Assembly (NCBI GenBank): GCA_010093605.1
Contig: MU004196.1
Location: 1,317,454-1,381,453 of the forward strand
Reading direction: 5' to 3'
Length of the DNA stretch: 64,000 bases
Source of the DNA: Lophium mytilinum
Lineage: Eukaryota; Ascomycota; Dothideomycetes; Mytilinidiales; Mytilinidiaceae
A program made the position numbers and the translations under genes. Position 1 is the first letter of the stretch. Each line of letters begins with the position of its first letter. The notes under the pieces are model-generated. The model searched no databases and was not told the DNA's origin. It saw nothing but the letters and a program-made list of their open reading frames with translations. Positions 51,925 to 63,870 of this stretch are shown here, piece after piece.

Positions 51925-53071
51925 TTCAATAGCTTTGCGACCCCTTCGATCAGTATAGAGAATGTTGAAAGTTGAGTGAGAGTGCTATCTAGTATCCCAG
52001 CTTTACTTTACTCCACAGGGACGAGGTTTCTTTGAGAATGCGTATTCCACATTGAGAGATCGAAAGCTGGCGATTTGGCCTGCACTTTACAATGCTGTCA
52101 GCGTTGGTTACGGACAAGTATACTGACTAGCATTCGCCGGTTCGATGCTAGTTATATGCGGAGACGACGTACATGAGACAGAAGCACCAAGAGCCGAGAG
52201 ACAATGTTCGAATATCTGGCAAGCAAATTGAGACACTCACATTGATCTCAACATCCCAGTAAGATGTCTCCTCACACCGCACATGAAGAAGCGATGAAGA
52301 CAAACTTTTCACTGTCTTCTCCTACCTCAAAACGCTACCAAGGCAACTTGTCCTTGTCTTCGGTGGTGAAGGGCACTCGGGTTTGACGACATTGATGAAG
52401 GGTGACGTCACCACATCTGACCTTCACCGTGAACCACTTCACCTGGGCGCCGAGACGGAGATCTCCGTGTCCCCGTTCGAATCTTCATCTGTGCGCAAAG
52501 CACAACGCTGGGACGACCGTGACTCAATATCGCTCGGCAACTGGGTTTCTCCGTGCCCGTGGGAGTGCAACATTGTCGCTGGGGCACGGACATTGGCGAA
52601 GTGAAGCATATCTCGTTCTGCACGTGACAGCGTTTGCAATGGGAGTCTCAGATCTTACCGCGGAACAATGAAGAAGATAAGAATGAGATAGGAAAGAAAG
52701 TAGGATGCTATCCCTGGGAGGGTTACATTTGGAATACCGAACTTTCAGAACTCTCATGAGGCGATACCGGCGGCTTAAGACGAAAAAGACACAGTATTTT
52801 CCCCTCTTTATCACACATCTAAGCGAAAACACAGCGGTCGAAAAGATTGATATACCTAGATACGAACGGAGTTATCTCCCATATCCCCAGTATGCGTCTT
52901 TGAAGATGATGAACCGTGCTGAGCACATGCCAGATGCCCAAGCCAGCTAGCAATCCGACCATGTGCCCCTCATCTCACCGCATTCCCGTCCCTCTCCTTC
53001 GATCTTTCAACAGCATTGCCAGCTGTCATTCCAGCGTATTTATCCACGATCTCAGCCCAACGCCAGCAACC
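51925..53071. other. Intergenic, no gene seen
   Basis: Open pieces near 52383-52671 on both strands have no domain. It holds the promoter of the cupredoxin-like gene. Confidence 0.45.
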
Positions 53072-54166
53072 ATGCCTTCGAGCTCAAAACCCATCGGAGG
53101 CTACTACTCCCAACTCCCATATACCCCTCCTCCCTCCACATCCACCCAAACCAAGCCGTCCGACAAGCCAGCACCCCCAGCTCCACCGGCGCCATCAGCT
53201 CCACCACCACCCACCTCTCCAACGAGCTCACCACCCCCCCAAACCGTCTCAAAGCAAGACACCGCCGCCCCACCTCCCTCAACCACCTCCTCCAATCCCA
53301 AGGCCTCAGCAACATCCATATCCAATCCCAGCAGCCCTCCCACCTCCACATCCTCCGCCCTCATAACCAACACCATCTGGATCCAGCCCCCGGGCTACAG
53401 CTTCCTCCCCGGCGCCCTCACCGCCCCCATCCCCAGCATCCTCCACTTCGCCCTTCCCCCCTTCCCACACGCCGCCAACCACTCCATCGCCCAATCCTCC
53501 TCCTCGAACCCCTGCACCCCTTACTCCAACGGTACGGCGATGGGATTCTGGTCCGGCATCCCCGTCGAAAACGACTACGTCACAACGGGCGAAGACCCCG
53601 CGCCGGTGTGGCAACTGCGCCTCGTTACCGCAGACCCGGTGTACTTTTTCGATGCGGGGGATGGTGGCGATGATGGGGCGTGGAAGTGCTGGAAGTATGG
53701 GCGGGTGGGGGTCGTGAATCCGGTTGGGGGGGTGGATGGGGGGGAGATTGAGGCGCTGCGGAGTATAGCGATGGGGTTGTCGACGATGGGGCACGACGGG
53801 ATGCCGACGGGGGTGCCGAGAGGGGGGGAGTGGGTTTCGATGGCGCAGACGACGACGACGGGAGCACCCACCCCAGAGACGAGGGTGGTGGCGACGGGGA
53901 CGGGGACGGGGAACGCGACGGGGAATGCTTCTGGGACAGCGAAGGGTGGGAAGGGGATGTCGAGTCTGACGGTTGGGGGGATTGTGTTTGGGGGGTTGAG
54001 CTTGGTTGGTGTGCTGGTGCTTGGGTGGTGTTTGTTGAAGAAGCGGCGGGATAGGAGGAGGCTGAGGGTAGGGCATGAGAGGAATTCGTCAAGTTTGGAG
54101 TTTAGGGATATGGCGCCTGCGAGTGGACCGGAGATGGAGCGGCTGAGATCGAATGAGAGGCGTTGA
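53072..54166 (+). CDS. Membrane-anchored cupredoxin-like protein, copper ligands apparently lost
   Basis: 364 residues from ATG 53072 (CAACCATGC); the frame is open upstream with other ATGs (for example 52964), so the start is not certain. Residues about 20-110 are a Pro/Ser/Thr-rich stalk. Residues about 110-235 match the fungal extracellular cupredoxin-like layout: 'LHFALPPFPHAANHSIAQ' then 'NPCTPYSNGTAMGFWSGIP', 'VWQLRLVTADPVYFF' and 'YGRVGVVNP'. In copper-binding relatives the last part reads like FYC...HC..GMVGVINP; here Cys, His and Met are replaced. A Thr/Gly-rich segment leads to one transmembrane helix (about 300-323, 'VGGIVFGGLSLVGVLVLGW') and a basic cytoplasmic tail ('LLKKRRDRRRLR'). 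No clear signal peptide with this start. Likely a cell-surface protein of unknown role. Confidence 0.7.
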   Translation: MPSSSKPIGGYYSQLPYTPPPSTSTQTKPSDKPAPPAPPAPSAPPPPTSPTSSPPPQTVSKQDTAAPPPSTTSSNPKASATSISNPSSPPTSTSSALITNTIWIQPPGYSFLPGALTAPIPSILHFALPPFPHAANHSIAQSSSSNPCTPYSNGTAMGFWSGIPVENDYVTTGEDPAPVWQLRLVTADPVYFFDAGDGGDDGAWKCWKYGRVGVVNPVGGVDGGEIEALRSIAMGLSTMGHDGMPTGVPRGGEWVSMAQTTTTGAPTPETRVVATGTGTGNATGNASGTAKGGKGMSSLTVGGIVFGGLSLVGVLVLGWCLLKKRRDRRRLRVGHERNSSSLEFRDMAPASGPEMERLRSNERR

Positions 54167-54283
54167 ATATGAGGTAGATATGGTATGTTGTGGGGTATTG
54201 CAAGTAGATAGCATCCTTCTCCTTTCTGTAGTCTGTTGATGCCGATTTCGAGGGTAGAGGACGTAGGATGGAGATAGATGCCT

Positions 54284-54520
54284 CTAATAACCCCTAATTC
54301 CCGACACATCGAGGTTCAGACCAGGTTCTTCCGCCGTTTGCGATTTCTTGAAGGGGTTGAGCACTCCCAGGAGCCACTGCACACCGTGCCCAACCTTCTT
54401 GACCTGCCGTCCGATCTTGCGAGCCAGGCCGTGCACCATGCGGTACGCCGTCTTGATTTGCCATTTGATATCGTGGAGGAGCCAGCAAAGACGCTGCCCG
54501 GGCATGTTCAGCTTCGGCAT
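54284..54520 (-). CDS. Small basic protein, 78 residues, hypothetical
   Basis: ATG at 54520. The peptide 'MPKLNMPGQRLCWLLHDIKW' then 'RKIGRQVKKVGHGVQWLLGV' is rich in Lys/Arg and hydrophobic residues with amphipathic helix spacing. Third codon positions are mostly G or C, as in true genes here. It converges with the cupredoxin-like gene 118 bp away. No family recognised. Confidence 0.45.
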   Translation of the reverse strand: MPKLNMPGQRLCWLLHDIKWQIKTAYRMVHGLARKIGRQVKKVGHGVQWLLGVLNPFKKSQTAEEPGLNLDVSGIRGY

Positions 54521-57500
54521 CGTGATCTCGAGGCTGAGGACGGCGAAGCTGGGGGGGTGGGTGTCGAGGTCAAGGACTCCGGGAGGTGTGCGTGCCAGCG
54601 CAGAATGAGGATGTAGAGGGTTAGGTTTCGAGGGTGAGCAAGAAGGAAAAAGGAGGGTGAAAACAGATCCGGCTGGAGGCGGAGAAGATCTGGTGATCCT
54701 TACCGCGGGCTGCCTTCACCTTCACGGTGTGAGAGGTTTGGCAGCATCACAACCCCTGAGGCATACTTCAGGGGATATTGATTCACTATGCGAGTAGATA
54801 GCTCAATCGTAGCCTGTGATGCCCTTCTCTGAGGCCCATTGGATTCTGTGGTGTCTTTTGAGTAGTTTTGAGGGGTTGGATACTAGTCGTGACGCCCATG
54901 AGGATGTCGACGAAGCTCCTGTCGGCGGCTGAGAATCACCCCTGACCCCTTCCTCCACATGAATGAGGTTCTTGAAATCATACAACTCCCTGCAGCTGTT
55001 GGAGAAGGCTCAGCCATGCCCGGTCGTCCTCCTCCTGCTGTATGTTGGTGAGATGGGGAGAGAAATGCCTGTCTTGGCGCTCGCGTTGCCCAGGCGTCGA
55101 AAACTCTGTGTGGGCTCACCAAGTCAACACCAACTCCGCCACCTTCCCGGCTCTCCACCCCTTTCTCTCCTCACCCATCCACACAACAACATCCACCACG
55201 ACTTTGTGCTGGCGGGCTGCAATCGTATACACAGCTTTAGATGGCCTCCTAGGCAAGGGCAGCAGATGGAACGGCAAGACGGACGCGTCTAGGGGCGAGG
55301 AGGCGTCGCCCTCTTCCACAGCAACAAGCCCTCACAGCAAACCGACTCAACTCTAGTAAGGCTTCTCCATCTCCCTTCCCATCTCCTACTCATCCTCGAG
55401 TGTCTTTGCAGGCTGCACTTGACCTCCTTGGAGCAAGATGGCATCGCGTCGGCAGCGGCGTCGTTCCCGGCGATGAAGGCTTCGAGTCCGCGGAGACGAT
55501 GATGAGTCGTCCTCGGTCAGGGAACGCCATTATCTCGTACTCGGTCTCAGGTAGATCCATCATCGCTGGCGTGAGAGCATACGCTGAGCATCCTCCTCTC
55601 CAGACAATGTCACCGGGAGTACGGCGCCAGAAATCTCCTTGGCGAGGACGTCAGCCTTCTCCCAGGCCGGCCAACCTTCATCCACCCCACTACCTTGGCA
55701 TTCGAACTCAGGGTACGTTCGAGTCTTCCTCCTCCTTCTCTTTTTCAACCCTGTCCATACTAGACTGAGCTCAAAGTGGGGGTCGAGCTCCTCTCATGAT
55801 CGAGTCTCTCAGAAGCCAGCCAAGAGCAAACAAGGTCACCCAGGCAGGATCCAGAGCTACGTATCTTCACCGAGGTCTCCAACGGACCTCCGAAGCAGGC
55901 TGCTGCGACAGCAAGGTGTCGACCGATGTGAGGATGATACCTTGGGGGGGTCTTGCCCTCAAACCTCGGGCTCTCCAGCATCATACATCTTCTTCTTGGA
56001 ACGTTCTAACTTCTTTCTTAGGCCTTTGCTGACATGAGATGCCGCTTCCAGTTCTTCGATGCCTCCGGCTGACTTCGTCGCCTTACGTCCTCCTTGAACC
56101 CTCCGTGAACCGGGCGGTTCTTCGTTTCGATACCAAGCTCAAGCCCCAACCTAGATACCATCCCCTCGGCCAGACATAAGAGCTCTAGATGAGGGACAGC
56201 AAGCTCTGTACTATCTCTTGCACACCGGACCTGTCCGTGGACGCAAGCGATAAAACGAGTGGAGATGGACATCGATGTTTGAAAGACATGTCCGGCAATA
56301 CAAGCCTCGTCGAAGACGAGGCTTGACTCTTAGATACTCTGGAGACTCTGGATACCAGTTTTTGAAGCGTTGGGTGGATATGGGACTTCCCATCCGTTGG
56401 CTCACGAATCATCTTGGCATTCAGGGGCTCGTCACGTGCAGCATGGCCAGTGCTTCATCCGGCCTGTTCCACCGAGGGACATCCAACCCTTCGGAGCGGA
56501 GTACAAGTCTCAAAGCAGGGACTTCATCTGGTGTGCCAGGTTAGCAATCGGATGCTTCAATGTAGAGTAGGGCTGCCTTGGATCCTGCTTTCTGCACGAG
56601 TCGAGCATCGTGAATGCCCGAGTGTTTCTTAGAGCCCGTAACGACGGCTCGGTGAAGTGCATTCCCCAGGCAGGTATCCATCTCCTAGTCATATCCTAGT
56701 AGGCTGTCGTTGCTTCGCAAGGCCAAGTCTGCGTTTCTCGAAAAATCGGCAGATGATCTCGGACGGCGCGTGCAGATATCCTTCCACATTTGGCGTCGCA
56801 CCTTTCTCAGGCCGTCTCTTTTCGGCGGTTGCCCTCTTGTCGTTGTGGTGCCTTCCTTCTTCTGCGTCTGGGATAGGGACCAGCTTTGCGTTCTCTCCTC
56901 CGAGCTTGCTCTTCTCCTCGTCAGCGTCACATTCCCGGGCTCCAACTTTCGACGAGCAAAACCTGCGTATGCCCATCATAGGTAGGTCGGCGCCCGAATC
57001 CGACCGTAAGTATCGTCTGGACATTCCTTGTTCGATATCTCATCGCCCCCACCGAGCGACATACTTTATTCATTTCTTTCTACAATCTCGCATCAGCTTC
57101 GTCTCCCATCAGATTTCAAGTCACACGTACCTCGTCCTTGTCGCCTTTGTCTCTCTGTCTTTTTACGGTCTCTCTTTTCGGAGTCGTGTCCAACTCTCCA
57201 CAGACATTGTGCAATGTCCTTCATCCACAGTAGAGGCTTCTTCCGGTGGGCCCTCTCAATATCTCGGTCCATTCTTTTGCTTAGGATTTTTCCGAGATCC
57301 TTCCGGTCTTCTGTCCTCTACTACTACTAACATTGTCTTCCAAGTCTTTGGGTGTTCTGCCCATCTATTCCTTCATTAGCTTTATACCTTCTATGCGCGA
57401 TTACTAACCTTTCTTTGCCAATCTTTCTGAAGTTAATCCTTTCACTCTGAGGTACCTGGTTTATGGGACCTAAATCATTTCTCTCACTTGGGTCTGAGCA

Positions 57501-57975
57501 TCCCCATCCAATCGCACGTTTACTATCCCATCTCTTCCCCTCTTCTGGCTTTAATCTCTTTCGCTCTCAAGCTTTCATTTTCGTTTCACTGCTCCAATAT
57601 ACTCTCATGTTTTACCGGTAAGTCTTTTTGGTAGCAAGTCCTCCGACTGCGTCGTCTTCGCTAGGTCTCAGGCTTCTTACTCGCACTTCTCTTTTGGATT
57701 GGTTCATCATCCATCATTCATGTGCTTCGTGTCAGTCATAGTCAAAATTTACCGGAGTCTTACTCTGGTATCCTATCATCTTCCTTATGATCTTTTCATA
57801 TCTCGCTCTGAGATGACCATTCCCTCTCATGGCAGCAAAATCGGAGTGCGAAAGGTAGGATTTCTGAGCCTGTTCCTCAGTCCACATCATCTTGAATCTG
57901 GGTCGAGCTTCAGTCGCGCGATTGTGTAATTGAGCGTATATACCGTATCGGCAGCTCGACGACCAACTCCGCGAA
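54521..57975. other. 3.4 kb without a supported gene, pyrimidine-rich plus strand
   Basis: From about 55.1 kb the plus strand is rich in C and T. Long frames that stay open (for example 56657-57379) do so through that bias: they begin without ATG, are Ser/Phe/Leu-rich and show no domain. Donor and acceptor-like pairs (GTAAGG...TTTGCAG at 55355-55411, GTAAGT near 57004 and 57618) suggest old introns or a non-coding transcript. Confidence 0.4.
56302..56324. repeat. Perfect 10 bp hairpin
   Basis: AAGCCTCGTC, loop GAA, GACGAGGCTT. It could be a terminator or RNA hairpin; no neighbouring gene explains it. Confidence 0.7.
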
Positions 57976-59150
57976 ATCTGCAATTGTAAGCTCCTTTTTC
58001 TTTCCGATTCCTCCAGCTTTTGTCCCTTCCCACGATCTTTCTCTTCCACTACGGCCCCTGTTAGACCTTCCTGTCTCTTCCATAGCTGGGAGGTCTTGAA
58101 TGGGGCCAACATCAAAAACAAACGAAGCAAGATGAACACCTGCCTCTCTCAAGATCGGATCATACTTCAGTATTACCTAACGACGGATTGGCAACGGGTC
58201 GCCGCCGCTTCGCCGGCGTGCTGCACCTCACCATTGGCGCGTCCCTCAAAAAGTCGTCTATCCATTACGCCAGCTCCGACATCTTTCAACATCTTGTTTG
58301 CTTTTTGCTTACTTGGATTCTTCCAATGGATTCTTCGAAAGTATTAACAATCCCTAGCCATATCAACTAGCGGAGCCACTGTTTCCTTCGATCTGATGCT
58401 ACAACAGCATCCGAAGTTCTTACTTGCGCGCCGCCAACCATCTCCAAAATTCTCAATGTGAGTGCGACTTTTTCTTTCCAAACACTTCCAGCATCAACTC
58501 AATTCCTTCCCTTCCATCACGGCCCCTCTTGGATCTTCATGTCTTTTCAATGACTTGAAGGTGAGGTATGGGGCCAATATCAACAGGAGCGAGATGAACA
58601 CCTGCCTCTCTCAAGATCGGATCATACTTCGGTATTTCCTAACGACGGATTGGCAACGGGTCGCCGCCGCTTCGGCGGCGTGCTGTACCTCACCATTGGT
58701 TCTAAACCTAATCTTCGGCCTGCTCCGACATCTTCATCTTTTAATTCTGCTCTTCATTCTCTGCGATCTTCTACCAGTGTTGGAGGACGAGGCTGACGAT
58801 GCTTAGGTACGCAAAAGCGTCTCTCATCACTCCCTTGCGCCACTCACACACGGGCGTCTTGCCAATCCGAAGAGTGATCTGGGCTTTACGACCTCTGCAG
58901 TAAGTATATCCCTTTCTCGTCTTCATCATACCTTCGTTGGAATCTCTGCGACCCCATAGACCCGGCCTCCGTCATTTCACTCCACGCCTAATGTCTTCCA
59001 ATAACATTGAGGTACTTATCGGAGGCCAACATCAACAGGAGCGAGATGAGCACCTGCCCTTCTCGGTATCGTCCTCGAGGTGGCAGGTGCTCAGCCTTGG
59101 GTGCGATGGCGCCGGCTCCGATATTTCATGTTCCTTGCGTTGCATTCCTT
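57976..59150 (+). repeat. Tandem repeat of about 450-475 bp, three degenerate units
   Basis: Units start near 57976, 58452 and 58892, each with a GTAAG or GTGAGT-like start and a T/C tract. GATGAACACCTGCCTCTCTC recurs at 58131 and 58593 within a 38 bp identical run, and as GATGAGCACCTGCCC at 59045. Units 1 and 2 also share CCTAACGACGGATTGGCAAC and what follows up to the CACCATTGG. Confidence 0.8.
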
Positions 59151-59766
59151 AACTCTCTTTATTAGTGTGAAAATAATGCTGACAGTTTGATCTAGTTGTC
59201 GCGGGGAAATCGGATGAGTGTCTGGGCTATCTCGCGATTGTCATTCGGTTCCATGACGTAGTGGGAAGTTCGCAGGCTAAGAAGATCAACGGAGTAGCTG
59301 CGACTTGAAAGCCGCCCTCGGGACGGCAGACGCTCAGCGTTGGGTGCGATGGCGCCAGCTCGGACATATCACACCACATCCTTCCCGCTCGAGCTGATTG
59401 GGGTTGTGGGCATTTGGACCAAAGATGAATGTTGACGCCGAAGTGCAAGGAATAGACTTCGAGGCGTCAAGTCCAGGATGCGAAGCTCCTGAACGCGCGG
59501 TATGTTCCCGACCCCTGATCCATCCCAACACCAAGTCTCCGATTCGCTTCCGAGAACACTTGCCGACTTCGAGTAAATCTCCCATAACGCTCGATGGCTT
59601 GAGAGGCGGATGCTACTCAAACTGACGCCGACGAGACGAGATTGGTCTTTCAGCTGACTCTTCTGCTCCCGCCCATTAGCAACCGGGCTCTCGCTCCGCT
59701 GGGTTTCGCAGCTTGCCAGCTCCATGCCTCTCTTGGAAAAACAACGGCTATACAGGTCTCTTCATG

Positions 59767-60290
59767 CTACTCAATAGCGTGGAGGGTGGTATTCAAGCCA
59801 AGATTAACGGGGCCCGGAGACTATAAGCTCCACGTGAAGGCGTCGCCGGGCCCGACATATCCTTTATGGTTCTATTTCCATATTCTCCTTTATCCTCGCG
59901 ATACTCATATGTCTCGTGGACGTTTACCGGCCTTACAAGTCCTTTCCCGCTGCTCAATGGCGTGGAGGGTCGGACACAGACCCCAGATCAACAGCACTCG
60001 GTCGACGCGAAAACTCCACGTGATGGGCGGATCGCGTTAAGCGTTAGCCGGGCCCGACATACTATCTACGGTTTCGGTTCCGTAATTCTATTCGTCCTTG
60101 GGGCATCTATGTTGCTCTTGGATATGCGAGGGCCTGACGATTCCTTTCTCGCCAGTCAATGGTTGGGAGGGTCGGACACAGGCCTAGAGCAACAGGGCTC
60201 GGTTGACGCGAAAACTCCACGTGATGGGCGGATCGCGTTAAGCGTGCACCGGGCCCGACACTTGCAAATACGGTTTTGGCTTCCGTGTTT
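59767..60290 (+). repeat. Tandem repeat of about 185-200 bp, three units, each with CACGTG
   Basis: TCAAT(A/G)GCGTGGAGGG at 59771 and 59954 and TCAATGGTTGGGAGGG at 60155 mark three units. Units 2 and 3 share an identical 41 bp run (60004-60044 and 60205-60245). CACGTG occurs in each at 59831, 60017 and 60218, followed by a CCGGGCCCGACA segment. Confidence 0.85.
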
Positions 60291-63200
60291 CTTTCTTTTG
60301 CGCTCATCGCCACGGAGATGGGTGTTGATGGGTTGAGTCGTGATACAGGCTGGGTCATTGACGCTCTCTATGGCTGGTCTTTCGGTCGATCTGGACCGCT
60401 ATGTGTAGAGATCGATCTCATCCTCCCTCCGCGCAAGGGGTTTGCAAGTTTACACCTACAGTTCGGTGGAGCATCCACGGCCGACTAATTTTCCTTTCCT
60501 GCATAAGTTGTGGCTAGAGAGATCAAAAGCGTGCCAAGATTGATAGAGCCAGGTGGACGTGGTGACCTGCAGGCAAGTGCCGAACTGACAGGGAACCGTG
60601 TCCACTGAAGTTCGACATGTTTGTTTGCGGTTCTGCTTCGGTGCTTTTGTTGTTTGGGAGATGTCGGTTGTGGTTTGGGAGAGCTGGTGGTGGATCTTGT
60701 GGGTTGGTGGGCTTTTGGGTAGGTGGATCGAGTTGGTTCTGCTGTGGTATTGCGGGATGGTGATGGACGACTGCTGGGTATGAGGCTACTGTGTTTCATG
60801 CCGGTGGCGGGCGAGAAGCTGGCCACGGCGCTCGCCTTGGGTCTTTAGCACTCATTGACTTCGAAGATGGCGCCTGGGCCATGAGCATCAAAGTAGCTAG
60901 ACGCCGCTTATCGTGGACTCGCAGTCCGTTCGATTCGGTACCGTCGATGGTGCGAATTCGCTACCTCCAATATCTGCGCTCAATCACCAGTTGCGTGGAG
61001 CTTTGCCGGTGGATTTCTTGGACGACAGCGTGCATCCTTTCGAAAGAGAGTGCGGGTTGCTACCGGAATAGCGGTGGGGTGAGTCTTCCCTGCCGATCTG
61101 TGTCGGAGATTCGATGTCCTCTTCGCCTTCTTCGTCGCTCTTGCCGCTTCGTTCTATCTTACTCCAATCCGTACACGACTGATTGAGGGCAAAAGATTCT
61201 CTCGAAGGTTAAAAGTAATGCTAGCTAAGGTTACGGCTGCGTCTCTATTAGTAGCGTCCTCTCTATCTAGTTGAGAGGTATAAATGCGCTAATTGACGAT
61301 GCACGAAAGCGCATAATAGCTTTCAAAAGTGGGAGGAGCTCCGGAGAGATAAAGAGATTCCTCGTCGTTATTGTCTGGCTTTGGCTTTGGTGGTTTGCTG
61401 CTTCTGCGTAGCTCCTCATTCATTGCGGCCGTGCCCCGGGGAATTGCTGAAGTAGCGAAGACTGTCAAGAGCCCCTGAAAGTCCGCCGGGCGATGATAGT
61501 TCCCCTGCATTGGCTTCGTGTCCTAGACCTTTTGACGCGGGCTGATACTAGCTGCAAGTTCGAGGCTATATTCCAAGTCGTGGAGGTAGAGCCGGCCCTG
61601 CAAATGAAGCAGGCCCGAAGCAGCATCACCGCCACCGTCGCAGTAGCTGGTAGCTGGATCGAAAAGGACGAGTATCGTAAAGAAGCCCGCTCGCCGACAA
61701 GCTTCCGGGCGCCTTGCCTGTGATGCCCGCAGCCTGACATGCTCCGGCGCGGAATATCGCTCAGGGCGGGTCCTACAGCCCCCTCCTCAAGTCTTTAAAA
61801 TAGCATCCGGGGATCCCTACGGCCCAAATTGCTGATTCCCATCCCATATTCCACCCCTCATCCATTTCAACAGGGCGAGGCGTGGAGTATGGGCGCGGTC
61901 GAAATAAGCTTTTCGCGGGCTGGTGCCGGTCGCGCGACGCGCCGTGGATCGCCGGATGCTGGGGTGGTGGTAGCGAATCAACGGGTTTAGCGGGCGAAAT
62001 GCTCGATTGGGAAGGAGAACTAAAGAGATGTTGGCTGGTTCATGGGTGGGCTGGGAGGTGTGGAGGAGAGTCGCGATAAATTTGGGAGGGCTGAGTAGTA
62101 TGTGGATAGTTTGAATAGGGGTTGACGACGCCGCCGTGTGGATGGTAATGGGAGGAAGCACAACCGGCCGGGAGGGTCTCTACATCGGTTGGGCGGTCGC
62201 AGGAGACCAGCACAGCTTGTCTGGTATAGAAGCATGAACCCTTCCGATGCATGGATACGTATGCTGCTGTTCGATCGAGTGCCCGAGAGGCGTGGTCCGC
62301 TTGCGACATTCGCTTTGAATTCCAAAGTCGATTCTCTCAACCTCAAACCCGTCCATGGAGGTCTGCTGCAGAATCTACCATTTGGTCAGCTCAGGCTGAG
62401 AACTTCTCCGCACTCCTAGAATGCCCACGTCTTCCTCCTCGCCAGCTCTTTCTTCGCCAACTGGACTTTTCTAGATCATTGTTGGCAGAGGGCGTTGGAG
62501 GCGGATGCGCTCCTGGCGCTCGAGATTGAGAATGTCAACTCTCCAAAAAGAGGACTGCGCATAAACGGCTGCATCCACGCGCTATCCATCAACAATAATC
62601 ACCACGCGCGGTGCCTCTGGGCGCCGGTGCCGGGAGACGAGGTTCAGGAACGAGTGGCCTTCGCAGCCTCCGAGGGAAGAGAGTGAAGACATGCCATCCC
62701 GCAGGCGCGTAGGCGGTAGTGCCTCGCACGGGAAGAGCGAGTGGCTGCTGATTGTGGTGGAAGAGGTTGGCGTCGTGGTCTACGTTTACGCCAAAGGGGA
62801 GTTTGCTCAGCTAGCTAGACGTGATAGAGGTGCGACTGGCCGCTGGAGTATTCAGACGTCTTCCCTTTTGCGACGCTGGTCGTGTTTGAGACCGAGTTGC
62901 CAGTTTCGAACCGATGCTGTAGACCGGCTGCTGGTCTTGGCGAGCTGCTTTTGTGGTATAGTGTTTGAATGACGTTGGGGAGCTGCGCTACATGCGATAG
63001 ACCCTTTGGTGACAGCCGGTTGCGATAGAATTTTCGTCGCGATGGAATTTCCGTCGCGGGCCAAGAAATCGATTTGCGGTTTCGAATCTAGAGTTCCTGC
63101 GTGGCTGGGGCCGTCATCCGGGATGAGCTTCCTGGTTGTTGCGTTGGAGGCTAGAAAAGGGGGGGAAGAGCTCTAGGTTTTGAGTGTGATGAACGCTGCG

Positions 63201-63536
63201 ACCGGTACTCTTTCATTTGCGAATTCGCAATCTGCTGCGCGGACGGTGAAGGTGATGCGCTGCCGTTAAGAGCCTTTCACGGCTCGAGCTCGATGAAAAA
63301 CGCGATGTAAAGGGTTTGGCATCTTAGATTGCGCTTCAGCGGAGACAACTTTGTATGATGGTGCAAATACCCCGAGGAGCGCGGACGCGTGCAGCGAGTG
63401 TGCATGTTGATGCGCCTGGCTGCGCGATGTAGGAAATGGCCGCGCGGGTTTTGTTTCCGGCCCAGTTCTCTGCTTCATCTTACCCAGCCTCAAGCTGTAA
63501 TTTTCAGATTAAGGCTGATCTTCCATTGCCTCCGTC
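60291..63536. other. 3.2 kb without a supported gene
   Basis: Open pieces are short, mixed on both strands and without domains. A 17 bp direct repeat GCGAT(A/G)GAATTT(T/C)CGTC lies at about 63023 and 63040. Confidence 0.4.
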
Positions 63537-63870
63537 CCCAGTCACCGCCCCCTGGTCGAGTTGGTTATGCGTCCTGCTCTTTCCTTAAGCATTGAACCGC
63601 CGCTGAGATTGATTACCCATGATACCCGACCCCAGTCATCGGCCCCGGCCCGAGCTGACTGTGCTTTCCTCCTCAATCCCAATCCCCAAGACTTATCCAA
63701 CAAGGGAGCTTGATTGTATGATATATCCAGCCCCAGTCATCGCCCCGTGGGCGAAGCCGATTATGCTTCCTTCGGTATCCCAAGACTCTATCTTCAGACA
63801 GAGCTTGATTGTGCGTCCTACCCATTCCCCAAGCTGCAACCCGCCGCTGAGCTTGATTATGTCTCCTTCA
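63530..63870 (+). repeat. Degenerate tandem repeat of about 95-100 bp
   Basis: CCCCAGTCA(C/T)CG.CCCC occurs at 63537, 63630 and 63731, each followed by a TTATGC-or-TGTGC and TTCCT stretch and by GAGCTTGATT(A/G)T. A fourth, weaker unit ends near 63870. Confidence 0.7.

Noticed and set aside
56657-57379. 240-codon open frame on the plus strand
   Set aside because: It starts at GTG, is Ser/Phe/Leu-rich because the strand is pyrimidine-rich, overlaps other open frames and has no domain.
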